From the NCBI GenBank assembly GCA_905181875.1, contig CAJIZH010000003.1:1034419-1098418 (forward strand): 64,000 nucleotides of DNA. Reading direction: 5' to 3'. Shown here piece by piece: positions 53,344 through 61,848 of this stretch. Each line of letters opens with the position of its first letter. Position 1 is the first letter of the stretch. The translations under genes were made by a program, and so were the position numbers. Below the pieces are notes generated by a model, which had not been told where the DNA came from, ran no database searches, and saw only the letters and a list, made by a program, of their open reading frames with translations. Source of the stretch: Flavobacteriales bacterium UBA6770. Lineage in GTDB: Bacteria; Bacteroidota; Bacteroidia; Flavobacteriales_G; Salibacteraceae.

Positions 53344-54234
53344 GTGAAAAACATGATTCGGGATATATTTTCTTTTTTTCTTTCTGAAACAACAAAAAAA
53401 AGAAGCGAAAAAATCATCTTGAGCATCGCGATTGCCAGTTTCGTTATTCATTTAATTCTTATTTTTTTAGTTGATTCTAAATTAATTTATTTAGAGTCAA
53501 GTCTTTTTGACAGTCCGATAGCAGCCATTTACACCCCTTTTTCCTTTATTTTGTTGTATGAGGTATATCTTGTAATCTATTATCTACCGAAATCCATCAC
53601 CACATACATTGGCAAGCAATACGAGATCATCACGCTAATAATTATAAGGCGAATTTTCAAAGATTTATCCGATTTAAAGTTATCCTCAAGTTGGTTTGAA
53701 ATTAAAAATGACTTGCAATTTACTTACGATATCATTGCATCGATAATTTTATTTTATCTTCTTTATCTTTTTTACAGAAAAAGTAGAAAAATGCAAGAGG
53801 TTCCATTAAAAATTATAAACAGTAATATCGATAGTTTTATTACATTTAAAAAAGCGGTTGCTACTTGCCTAGTGCCTGTGCTTATCATTATTGCTGTTTA
53901 TAGTTTTTCAAATTGGATTTCTGCGCTTATTAATCCAGAGATCATGATTGGAGCGTCATTTAAAAATATAAATAACATATTTTTTGATGAGTTTTTTACA
54001 CTCTTAATATTAGTAGATGTAATCTTATTATTGGCTTCTTTTTATTACACGGATAAATTTCATAAAGTAATTCGTAATTCTGGATTCATCATTTCTACCA
54101 TTCTTATTCGCTTATCTTTCTCAGTAAGTGGGTTATTAAATACAGTGCTAATTGTTGGGGCAATTGTATTCGGCCTGCTTATTTTAATAATTCACAATAA
54201 GTTTGAAGAGGAATTGAATCAAAACATGATCTAA
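53344..54234 (+). CDS. Multi-pass membrane protein of unknown function
   Basis: A 296 aa integral membrane protein with about seven or eight hydrophobic helices, for example IILSIAIASFVIHLILIFLV, YTPFSFILLYEVYLVIYYL and LLILVDVILLLASFYY, and short basic loops. The family is not recognised. The start may be the GTG at 53344 or the ATG at 53353. It stands alone between ferritin and the radical SAM gene, and the 158 bases downstream contain no recognised feature. Confidence 0.65.
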   Translation: MKNMIRDIFSFFLSETTKKRSEKIILSIAIASFVIHLILIFLVDSKLIYLESSLFDSPIAAIYTPFSFILLYEVYLVIYYLPKSITTYIGKQYEIITLIIIRRIFKDLSDLKLSSSWFEIKNDLQFTYDIIASIILFYLLYLFYRKSRKMQEVPLKIINSNIDSFITFKKAVATCLVPVLIIIAVYSFSNWISALINPEIMIGASFKNINNIFFDEFFTLLILVDVILLLASFYYTDKFHKVIRNSGFIISTILIRLSFSVSGLLNTVLIVGAIVFGLLILIIHNKFEEELNQNMI

Positions 54235-54380
54235 CTTGTGAAGAGACTATTTTGAGGCTCAAATTGAAAGAGAATACTTAAGGTTGAATAAAGATATTAA
54301 ATTAGGCCTTATCATATAGTATTGTAAGAAGAGAGCAATCAAACTAAAAGCAGTTAGTTACTTTATTTGGTTAGAGTGGT

Positions 54381-54388
54381 TAGTTTTG
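54381..54388 (+). promoter_or_regulatory. -7 box (TAGTTTTG) adjoining the GTG start of the radical SAM gene
   Basis: TAnnTTTG match ending 4 nt before the GTG at 54393. Transcription would start at or very near the start codon. Confidence 0.55.
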
Positions 54389-54392
54389 CTTT

Positions 54393-55415
54393 GTGAATGT
54401 CCAACTAAAAGATGCATTTGAAATATTAAAAAGAGGCTCTATACTTAAAGTATGGAATTTTTTTTTGCTTCTTGTCTCATTTCGAATCAGTCGATTGTTA
54501 GGCAAGGTTGTGCATTGGGGTCAACCATTTAGTCTTTCATTTGAACCAACCACCACTTGCAATTTAGGATGTCCTGAATGCCCTAGTGGATTAAGGCAGT
54601 TTTCTAGAGATACAGGAAATGCTCAAAATGAACAGTTTAAAGGTTGGATAAACCAAGTGACTTCAAAGCTTTGGTATCTGACCTTTTATTTTCAAGGTGA
54701 ACCGTATTTGAATCGTGATTTTCTAAAAATGGTGAGTTATGCTTCTGAAAAAGGGATGTACACTGCAACGTCCACAAATGCTCATTACTTAACCAAAGAG
54801 AAGTCGGAAGAAACGGTTAAAAGTGGTCTGTCAAGAATTATAATTTCAATCGACGGAACTACTCAAGAAGTCTACGAGCAATATCGTAAAAGAGGGAAAT
54901 TAGATAAAGTGCTAGAAGGAACAAAAAACTTAATTGAGGCAAGACAGCATTTTAAAAGTAGTACTCCACATATTATTTTTCAATTTTTGGTGGTAAAACC
55001 GAATGAACACCAGATAGAAGATGTTGTGAAATTGGGAAATGAATTGGGAGTAGATGAGGTTCGCTTTAAAACAGCTCAGGTTTACGATTATGAGAATGGA
55101 AATCCTTTGTTGCCAGATAATGAAGAGTATTCTCGTTACCGAAAAGGAAAAGACGGAAAGTTTCGATTAAAAAACAAGATGCTCAATCATTGCTGGCGCA
55201 TGTGGCAAGGATGCGTAATAACTTGGGATGGAAAGGTAGTGCCTTGCTGTTTTGATAAAGATGCAACACATCAGTTGGGTGATTTAAATTCAACTTCATT
55301 CAACACACTCTGGAAGTCCGAACCCTATGACAATTTCAGGGAATCGGTGCTTACTGCACGAGATCAGATAGACATTTGTACGAATTGCACCGAGGGTACT
55401 CAGGTTTGGACGTAA
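54393..55415 (+). CDS. Radical SAM / SPASM domain protein
   Basis: A 340 aa iron-sulfur enzyme. The radical SAM cluster motif is TTCNLGCPECPSG (CxxxCxxC) near residue 55, followed by LYFxGEP-like TFYFQGEPYLN. The C-terminal SPASM region supplies further cysteines: CWRMWQGCVITWDGKVVPCC and CTNCTEG. SPASM proteins modify peptides or act as maturases. No precursor peptide gene is seen nearby, so the substrate is unknown. Start is GTG at 54393, four bases after a promoter box, with no other in-frame start before the conserved part. Confidence 0.85.
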   Translation: MNVQLKDAFEILKRGSILKVWNFFLLLVSFRISRLLGKVVHWGQPFSLSFEPTTTCNLGCPECPSGLRQFSRDTGNAQNEQFKGWINQVTSKLWYLTFYFQGEPYLNRDFLKMVSYASEKGMYTATSTNAHYLTKEKSEETVKSGLSRIIISIDGTTQEVYEQYRKRGKLDKVLEGTKNLIEARQHFKSSTPHIIFQFLVVKPNEHQIEDVVKLGNELGVDEVRFKTAQVYDYENGNPLLPDNEEYSRYRKGKDGKFRLKNKMLNHCWRMWQGCVITWDGKVVPCCFDKDATHQLGDLNSTSFNTLWKSEPYDNFRESVLTARDQIDICTNCTEGTQVWT

Positions 55416-55427
55416 TTACCTAACGTC

Positions 55428-55447
55428 ATTCCCGCGCAGGCGGGAAT
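55428..55447. repeat. GC-rich palindrome between convergent genes
   Basis: ATTCCCGC-gcag-GCGGGAAT, perfect 8-bp arms, within CGTCATTCCCGCGCAGGCGG. It sits between the stops of the radical SAM and HAD genes and is far richer in GC than its surroundings. Similar CATTCCCGC...GCGGGAAT palindromes are dispersed repeats in many bacterial genomes. Here it may also end both transcripts, although no long T run follows. Confidence 0.7.
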
Positions 55448-56068
55448 CTATACATCAAACAAGTCTCCTATATCTTCATTCTCCAAATGATAAGCAACAA
55501 TGCCCAAAGTTTTAGCAGAAGCGATATGCTGGGGTGAATCGTCAATAAACAAAGTCTCTTTCGGAACTAAATTATTTTCATTTAATACTACCTGAAATAT
55601 TTCAGGATCTGGCTTTCTTAAACCCATTTCGTGCGATAAATAAGTTTTTTCGAAAAGCGGTTCTAAACCTTCAATTCCATTTTCACGTTTGATTACTTCT
55701 GAGTAATCATCGTAATGTATCTTATTGGTGTTTGAAAGTAAGAACAAACGGTAATTGACGTGTAAATTTTTAAGAATCTCGATCCTATGCTGTGGCAAAT
55801 GCAAAATTAAAGCATTCCATGCGGCATCAATTTCAGCATCTGAAATAGTCTTTTTAGCAACTTCTCGAATTAGATTACGAAATTCGGCGGGACTAATTTT
55901 TCCAGTTTCTATATTGTCAAACAAATTGGATTGACTCATTTTAGAGTATTGTTCTTTGAAGTTGGGTATACCTAGGTCCTCAAAGGCTTTAACTGTTAGG
56001 TTATAGTCAATATCTAGAATAACTCCACCGAGGTCAAATACGATGTTTTTGATGCCATTTAAGTTCAT
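55448..56068 (-). CDS. HAD-superfamily phosphatase
   Basis: A 206 aa hydrolase of subfamily IA. The motifs are IVFDLGGVILDIDYN (motif I; the nucleophile Asp is followed by LGG, and the family's second Asp is replaced as in the YihX-type group), FLLSNTNKIHYDD (motif II), LRKPDPEIFQ (motif III Lys) and LFIDDSPQHIASA (motif IV). It resembles glucose-1-phosphate/YihX-type HAD enzymes, but substrate is not predictable. It precedes the tRNA-CAT gene that carries the island. Confidence 0.87.
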   Translation of the reverse strand: MNLNGIKNIVFDLGGVILDIDYNLTVKAFEDLGIPNFKEQYSKMSQSNLFDNIETGKISPAEFRNLIREVAKKTISDAEIDAAWNALILHLPQHRIEILKNLHVNYRLFLLSNTNKIHYDDYSEVIKRENGIEGLEPLFEKTYLSHEMGLRKPDPEIFQVVLNENNLVPKETLFIDDSPQHIASAKTLGIVAYHLENEDIGDLFDV

Positions 56069-56124
56069 GCAACAAATAAAGAAAGTTTGCGGCTTTTGAG
56101 TGTTGGTAGTATGTAAAGAAAAAA

Positions 56125-56132
56125 TAAATTTG
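56125..56132 (+). promoter_or_regulatory. -7 box (TAAATTTG) for tRNA-CAT
   Basis: TAnnTTTG match 50 bases upstream of the tRNA 5' end. Confidence 0.5.
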
Positions 56133-56182
56133 CAGTCTCGGTTCGAGGGAGGGAGGTCTCAACCATTTTCTTTTCGAGAACA

Positions 56183-56259
56183 GGGCCCATAGCTCAGTTG
56201 GTTAGAGCATCTGACTCATAATCAGAGGGTCGCAGGTTCGAGCCCTGCTGGGCCCACCA
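56183..56259 (+). tRNA. tRNA with anticodon CAT (Met, or Ile2 if lysidinylated); island integration site
   Basis: GGGCCCATAGCTCAGTTGG... folds into a complete cloverleaf with acceptor stem GGGCCCA/TGGGCCC, an anticodon loop CTCATAA giving CAT, T-arm GGTTCGAGCCC, and encoded CCA at 56257-56259. Identity as elongator Met or as Ile2 cannot be decided from the anticodon alone. The segment from the anticodon stem to the T-arm (56210-56242) recurs at 61849-61881 next to an integrase gene. Confidence 0.95.
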
Positions 56260-56267
56260 ATAGAAAT

Positions 56268-56298
56268 AGGGGTTTCAAGAAATTGAAGCCCCTTTTTT
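56268..56298 (+). terminator. Terminator of the tRNA-CAT gene
   Basis: Arms GGGGTTTCAA and TTGAAGCCCC (one G-T pair) around GAAA, followed by T6, 9 bases after the CCA. Confidence 0.85.
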
Positions 56299-56626
56299 AT
56301 TTCGGTTTAAACACAAGTTACATACAAAAGGGGACTAGGGTTAACTAATCTTGGTCTATTATGTTCTATTATCAATCAAACTGACCCGATTCTATTTTAA
56401 GAAACATTGATGCAATAATCCAAATAGACATGGTTATTTTGGTCTTTACGCAAAAATTTTGGAACAATTTCCTAAAAACAGAGGTTTAATTTATATTGCT
56501 ATTGAATATAAAATCAATTTCTAAAGATTTTTTGAAGTGAATATGAGGCTCGAAATGGTTTCTCGTATTCCTTTTGGGCAATTTTAATGTCTCCTTGGAA
56601 TAATTGTCACCTCACAAAATTGTCTT

Positions 56627-56821
56627 GACAAACCAACTAAAGATTCAGTTAATATAGAGGGTGACTTTACAAAACTGAGCGTAATTAATTCGTTTGGACA
56701 AGTTCTAAATATTAAGCAATCCAAGAAAACCAGCTGAGAAGGTTACCCATCAGGGGTCTACTATTTCATGTTTTCAAATGGAACTGATTCTATAGAAAAG
56801 CATGCGGTAACTAAGGAATAA
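56627..56821 (+). pseudogene. Remnant of a T9SS sorting domain
   Basis: One frame reads PTKDSVNIEGDFTKLSVINS, continues FGQVLN, has a TGA inside, then YPSGVYYFMFSNGTDSIEKH and stops at 56821. This is the pattern of a type A sorting domain (NPT...V..., then GxY). No upstream coding part survives: 56299-56626 shows only short frames. It is the tail of a lost secreted protein at the left end of the island. Confidence 0.6.
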
Positions 56822-56865
56822 TTGAACTTAGTTTAAATTCCAAAAGCTAATTCTACCTATCTCTC

Positions 56866-56924
56866 AAGATAAATGCTAACGGAACAACACAAGAGTTCAA
56901 GGTTTTTAAGGAGTGATTAAAGCC
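56866..56924 (+). repeat. 59-nt direct repeat, left copy (end of a T9SS gene)
   Basis: Identical except for one base to 59895-59953, which is the 3' end of the SBBP gene: codons for INANGTTQEFKVFKE, the stop, and 8 bases beyond. The left copy has no coding sequence in front of it, so it marks a duplicated and largely deleted copy of the same gene. Confidence 0.9.
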
Positions 56925-56991
56925 CTTAGTTACTAAGGTATAGTCGATCTTTATCTAACCTGAAATATTCATTTCAGTATCCTTTTGGTTA

Positions 56992-57036
56992 ACAAATAGG
57001 TAGTTTACCTAAAAAACACCTATTTCACCTATTTGT
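56992..57036. promoter_or_regulatory. 10-nt inverted repeat upstream of the SBBP gene
   Basis: ACAAATAGGT at 56992-57001 and ACCTATTTGT at 57027-57036 are exact reverse complements, 25 nt apart, ending 51 bases before the ATG at 57088. A second CACCTATTT copy lies at about 57017-57025. It may be an operator or an RNA hairpin; no TAnnTTTG box was identified here. Confidence 0.35.
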
Positions 57037-57873
57037 CTCGTAGTCACATCGATAAAAAGGTTTAATGTTGTTTAAAATCACATTGTTATGATTAAGAATT
57101 TACTCCTACTTTCTTGTTTTCTTACTGCTTCAATTTTAGAAGCTAACACGAATGAATTAGATAAGTTTAATTCTGCCAAAAGCACTATTAGCTTTACAGA
57201 GAACAAAGGTCAAATCAGCGACCAGAATTACAATCCACGACCAGATGTATTGTTTTCTGGAGAGGCAAATGGCTTAACCTTTCATATCAGAAACAACGGA
57301 GTGAGTTACCAAACCTCAAGAGTAGATTCTTGGAAACAGCAGGATGAAAACCTGCCTGAAGGAATGAGGGAAGAAGGAAAGACTGACTCAGTTCCTGACC
57401 AAATGACTATTTACAGAACGGATATTAACTGGTTAGGTTTCAATAGAGACTATACCATAGAAAACGGAGAATCAACTGCTGGATTCAATAACTACTACTT
57501 ACCTTCTTGTCCAGATGGGGCAATGAATGTAAAGTCATACACAGATGTAACGTTCAAAAACCTGTATACTGGTGTAGATGTAAAGTGGTATGAAAAGAAT
57601 GGAGAATTAGAATATGACTTTATAGTTGCTCCAAATACAGATTACACGAAGATTAGCTGGGAGATAAAAGGAGCTGATAGAATTTCAATTGGCGAAAACG
57701 GGCAGTTGATTATTGAAACGCCACTCGGCAATATAGAAGAGCAAGCGCCAATAGCATTTCAGGGAGAAACAATAGTAGAAGCTGCTTGGAAAATTGACGG
57801 CAACAAGATTAGTTTTCAATTAGGAAGCTATAATGAAAATGAAGTATTAATCATTGACCCAGTAGTAAGGCTT

Positions 57874-59220
57874 TGGGGAACTTATTACGGAGGGACAGGT
57901 ACTGATGCTGGCCAATCCTCCGCAACTGATGCCAGTGGAAACGTTTATCTAGCTGGGACTACTCAATCAACCTACTGGAATTGCCACAACAGGTGCTCAC
58001 CAAGACTCACTTGGGGAGGTGCTGATGCCTTTTTAGTAAAATTCAATTCTTCAGGAGTACGTCAATGGGGAACTTATTATGGAGGACAGGTGCTGATTAT
58101 GGACTTCCTGCGCTACTGATGCGAGTGGAAATGTTTATTTAGCTGGACGTACTCATCAACCACTGGAATTGCTACAACAGGCGCTCACCAAACTACATTT
58201 GGTGGAGGGTCCGGGGATGCCTTTTTAGTAAATTCAATTCAAGTGGAGTACGTCAATGGGGAACCTATTATGGAGGGACAGGTCGTGAAATGGCTATTCC
58301 TGCGCTACTGATGCGAGCGGAAATGTTTATCTATCTGGGGTTACTTCTCCATCCTCTGGAATTGCTACAACAGGCGCTCACCAAACTACATTTGGTGGGG
58401 GGTCCGGGGATGCCTTTTTAGTAAAATTCAATTCAAGTGGAGTAAGGCAATGGGGAACTTATTACGGAGGGACAGGGTTATGAGTCTGGCTATTCCTGCG
58501 CTACTGATGCGAGTGGAAACGTTTATCTCGCTGGGATGACTAATTCAACCACTAGGAATTGCTACAACAGGTGCTCACCAAACTACATTTGGAGGTTCTG
58601 GATGATGCCTTTTTAGTAAAATTCAATTCAAGTGGAGTACGGCAATGGGGAACCTATTATGGAGGGGCAGGGGTCGAAGATGGCTCTTCCTGCGCCACTG
58701 ATGCCAGTGGGAATGTTTATCTCTCAGGGTGGACTCCTTCAACCACGGAATTGCCACAACAGGTGCTCACCAAACTACATTTGGAGGTCGAAATGATGCC
58801 TTTTTAGTAAAATTCAATTCTGTTGGAGTACGTCAATGGGGAACCTATTATGGAGGAGTGGGTATAGATTTTGGTATGTCCTGCGCTACTGATGCCCTCG
58901 GAAATGTTTATCTATCTGGACAAACTCAATCCATTTTAGGAATTGCCACAACAGGTGCTCACCAAACTAATTATACCACCCTTATGGGAGCGATGAGCCT
59001 TTTTAGTGAAATTTAATTCCAATGGAATAAGGCAATGGGGGACTTATTATGGAGGATATATAATGAAAGGGGTCTTTCAATTGCTACTGATGTAAGTGGA
59101 GGTGTATATCTAGCAGGTTTCAATGTTAGTCTTAACCCAACCATCGCTGGTTCAACTGGATTTGCAACAATAGGAGCACAACAAACTGTGCATGCTGGAG
59201 GTGCGTGGGATGCCTTTTTA
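57874..59220 (+). repeat. Seven tandem 190-199 bp SBBP units
   Basis: The TGGGGAAC or TGGGGAC that begins each unit occurs at 57874, 58066, 58257, 58451, 58646, 58837 and 59036, spacings 192, 191, 194, 195, 191 and 199. A unit of 192 keeps frame, and the other spacings reflect one- or two-base gains and losses. Units are highly similar to one another, which favours recombination and assembly problems. Confidence 0.9.
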
Positions 59221-59261
59221 GTAAAATTTGATGCTTGTAATCCTGTTTATAATCAAGATTC

Positions 59262-59690
59262 TATAGTTGCTTGTGATAGCTATACTTGGATAGATGGGGT
59301 TACTTATACTTCAAATGATACCAGTGCAACAGACACCCTATTAAATTCAAATGGCTGTGATAGTATCGTTACACTAAACCTTACTATTAATTACACGAAA
59401 ACCTTCATAGATAGCATAGTTGCTTGTGATAGTTACACATGGATAGATGGGGTTACTTATACTTCGAGTGATACAACAGCAAAGGATACACTAGTAACTG
59501 CAGCTGGTTGTGATAGTATAGTTAGTCTTAATCTTACTATTAATTACACTAAAACAATAACTGACAGTATAGTATGCTAATGACAGTTATACTTGGATAA
59601 ACGGGGTTACTTATACTTCGAGTAATACTACTGCAACAGATACTTCTAGTAGCTTCAAATGGCTGTGATAGTATTGTTAGTCTTAATTTG
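59262..59690 (+). repeat. Three tandem repeats of about 146 bp (DSIVACDSYTW units)
   Basis: Copies begin near 59262, 59408 and 59554. Each encodes DSIVACDSYTWIDGVTYTS followed by a stretch ending GCDSIVxLNLTIN. The third copy is frameshifted at about 59570-59585, where GTTGCTTGTGAC has become GTATGCTAATGAC. Confidence 0.85.
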
Positions 59691-60255
59691 ACTATTGTAA
59701 GCACCGTTGGAATAGATAACCCAGCAATTTTAAGTAACGTAAAAGTGTATCCTAACCCTACAAATGGCAAGCTCACTATTGATGCTGAAAACTTTGAGGA
59801 TGTTGAGGTTTATGATACTTCAGGACGCTTAATTATTAAGTCAGCATTAAAGACCATTGACCTTGAAGAGCAGTCTAAAGGACTTTATCTATTGAAGATA
59901 AATGCTAACGGAACAACACAAGAGTTTAAGGTTTTTAAGGAGTGATTAAAGCCTTTAATTAGAGTTTCTAGTCTAGGTTATCTACATTGATTTTAATTGT
60001 CCTAAATCTCCCCTATTTTCCACTAGTGTCAGTGAGAAAATTATAAAGCATTGAGCTAGATTTTACCTATCTGTCAAATGTCTTTTTTAGTGCTAATAAA
60101 AACTAAAGTGTAGCACCACATTAAATAGGAAATTATTCTATAACAGGCTGTTATTCTCGTTTATGAGCACATCTTCCACATGTTAATTTAATAATTTCAT
60201 GACTTTTAAAAATTCTGTGGAATGATTGACAATAAACACCGAAAAAAATAGATTT

Positions 60256-60732
60256 ATGAAAAGAATTATGTTCTTCTTATGTGTGTTGTTTGTCACCCCT
60301 CTTTTGTATTCGCAAGAGACCATAACTACAGCAGGTGGAGAGGCTACAGGCAGTGGAACGGCCAGTTATTCTATAGGCCAAGTAGTATATAGTAATAATA
60401 CAGGCAGTAATGGCTCAGTAAGCCAAGGTGTGCAGCAAGCCTATACAATTGTGGATGTAGTTGATTTAGTTGGAGGATTAGCAACTATTAATCTTGAGTT
60501 AGCTGCCTATCCTAACCCAACAAATAATGCATTGACCCTTAACATTGGTAATTACAACAACCAAAACTTGACCTATCGATTGTGCGATATGCAAGGAAAA
60601 TTATTGAATAGTAGAAAAGTGAATAATAGTAGCACTGAAATTGGCATGCAAAATTTACCTGCAAGCACATATCTGTTAAATATAATAGACCAAGAGTCTT
60701 TAATCAAAACCTTTAGAATAATTAAAAATTAA
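60256..60732 (+). CDS. Small T9SS-secreted protein
   Basis: A 158 aa exported protein and the only unbroken cargo gene of the island. A signal peptide (MFFLCVLFVTPLLYSQ) is followed by a short Gly/Ser-rich region (GGEATGSGTASYSIGQVVYS and VSQGVQQAY) and a type A T9SS sorting domain from LAAYPNPTNNALTLNIGN to the end. Such proteins in Bacteroidota commonly precede a large tail-fibre-like surface protein gene; here the next gene starts 6 bases later but is truncated. The frame is open to 60226, but the ATG at 60256 starts the signal peptide. The 310 bases upstream hold no recognised feature. Confidence 0.78.
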   Translation: MKRIMFFLCVLFVTPLLYSQETITTAGGEATGSGTASYSIGQVVYSNNTGSNGSVSQGVQQAYTIVDVVDLVGGLATINLELAAYPNPTNNALTLNIGNYNNQNLTYRLCDMQGKLLNSRKVNNSSTEIGMQNLPASTYLLNIIDQESLIKTFRIIKN

Positions 60733-61772
60733 AACGCCATGAAAAAATTATACACACTTATAGCTTCAGTGGTAATAACGTTAACTGTTTTTGCACAAGC
60801 CTTCTGTAACTTGGTTAAAGACCCCGTCCTTTTAAATATATCTATCGCTCCTGTATGTCTGAAGGAGTAAAGTGTCTGATGCTCTTCCAGTATCTTAGAT
60901 TGTGCCTTATACTTACTCCAAAGGCTTTTAAAGTAGTCGATGTTGTATGGCTTTTTCTCTCCACTAAAGATGTTCCTACATTCCTCACCCTTGATTAATT
61001 TCTCTCTTATGCAAGCTGGAACAGGAACGATTCTATTCCTTCCAGATTTATTCCGATGCCCCGATAAATGAATTTGACTTAAGTCAGAGGAGAAGTCTCC
61101 CCAACATAGCTCTCTTATCTCTCTGTGTGGTCTTAAAAGACAACCATACGTGAACAAACAGCATAGGAATAGTTTATCGTTAAATCCCCTTATCTCATCC
61201 AATACAGGCCTTATTTCTCGGAAGGGTTTGTTTAGCTTGGCTTTGTTCTTTCTGCTCTTATTGCTGAGTAAATCTCTTGGCTCCATTCCCTTGCTTGCAG
61301 CAGCATTTAAAAGAGCGTGTAGGTGCCTTCTAAGGGTGTTATAGCTTGTTGCTGAGGTATATTTATTAAGGATAGAAGTAACGACTTCTAGGGTAATATT
61401 ACTGCCAATAGAGGCATCGACAATGTACCTGTATATATACTGTAATGTCTTCTTGTATTTATCCGAGTAATCCCCATTCAGCTTACTCTCTAAGGCCATA
61501 TTCAAATACTCTAGGTCTGATAGTTTACCTATCATAGCACTTTGCTTCCTAAAGGTTCTTAATACTCCTCCCTTGGAGATGTAATTATAGACCTCAGCGG
61601 CTAAGATATTCGCTTGTTGTAATCGCTGTGTCTCTGGGTAATCATTTGGATTTAGCTTGCTATTAATTCTCTTTCCATTATACAAGCGTATTTTCTTGTC
61701 GTTAATGTAAAATGAAATGAAGACTTTGTGGTCATTTGTTAGACCAATTTTAGGGTAGTTTATTAAATTCAT
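60729..61772 (-). pseudogene. Tyrosine recombinase (phage-type integrase), C-terminus lost
   Basis: Island integrase, 347 aa as an open frame. An N-terminal arm-binding region and a SAM-like core-binding domain (about 70-170) are followed by the catalytic domain with CLLRPHREIRELCW (first Arg), SGHRNKSGRNRIVPVP (Lys of the beta hairpin) and LYSFRHTGAIDIFKRTG (second Arg, with the usual first His as Tyr). After LTKLQKA, near base 60800, integrase sequence ends. The remaining 24 residues (CAKTVNVITTEAI...) are the antisense of the truncated surface-protein gene. The expected GHSS...TxxYL segment with the nucleophilic Tyr is absent. It reads inward from 77 bases inside the right att copy. Confidence 0.85.
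60739..60870 (+). pseudogene. Exported-protein gene cut off after its signal peptide
   Basis: The first 21 codons encode a clean signal peptide (KKLYTLIASVVITLTVFAQA). From about 60800 the sequence is the antisense of the integrase 3' region, so the following residues (FCNLVKDPV...) are meaningless and stop at 60868-60870. The position 6 bases behind a small T9SS gene fits an operon whose second gene has lost its body by deletion. Related signal peptides often precede tail-fibre-like surface proteins in this phylum, an inference only. Confidence 0.7.
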
Positions 61773-61848
61773 AGACAGTTATCAGACAGTTAATATTATT
61801 AAAACTGCATAACTAGTTCTCTACCAGTGGATTACTTTAAACATACAC

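Larger units (their letters stand above)
57088..59945 (+). pseudogene. SBBP-repeat beta-propeller T9SS surface protein, broken by many frameshifts
   Basis: The gene starts with a signal peptide (LLLLSCFLTASILEA) and a conserved N-terminal domain (SFTENKGQISDQNYNPRPDVL, YDFIVAPNTDYTKISWEIKG, VLIIDPVVRLWGTYYGG). About seven SBBP repeats of about 64 aa follow, each with WGTYYGG, ATDASGNVYLAG, IATTGAHQTTFGG and DAFLVKFNSSGVRQ. Two and a half repeats of DSIVACDSYTWIDGVTY come next, then a T9SS sorting domain (VKVYPNPTNGKLTID to 59945). Frames change within nearly every SBBP unit: open pieces are 57088-58119, 58559-58807, 58729-59016, 59035-59580 and 59688-59945. Restored length would be about 950 aa. 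Decay or consensus errors in a repetitive region could both explain this. Confidence 0.85.

Noticed and set aside
54393..55415. Ribosomally made peptide (RiPP) cluster around the radical SAM/SPASM gene
   Set aside because: No small precursor ORF, transporter or leader peptidase was found next to it, only a membrane protein of unknown family and an HAD phosphatase.
56299..56626. A gene at the left end of the island
   Set aside because: Only short frames with many stops and no recognisable segments, so nothing can be supported there.
57874..59220. CRISPR array
   Set aside because: The repeats are long, adjacent and encode SBBP propeller units. There are no short repeats with unique spacers and no cas genes.
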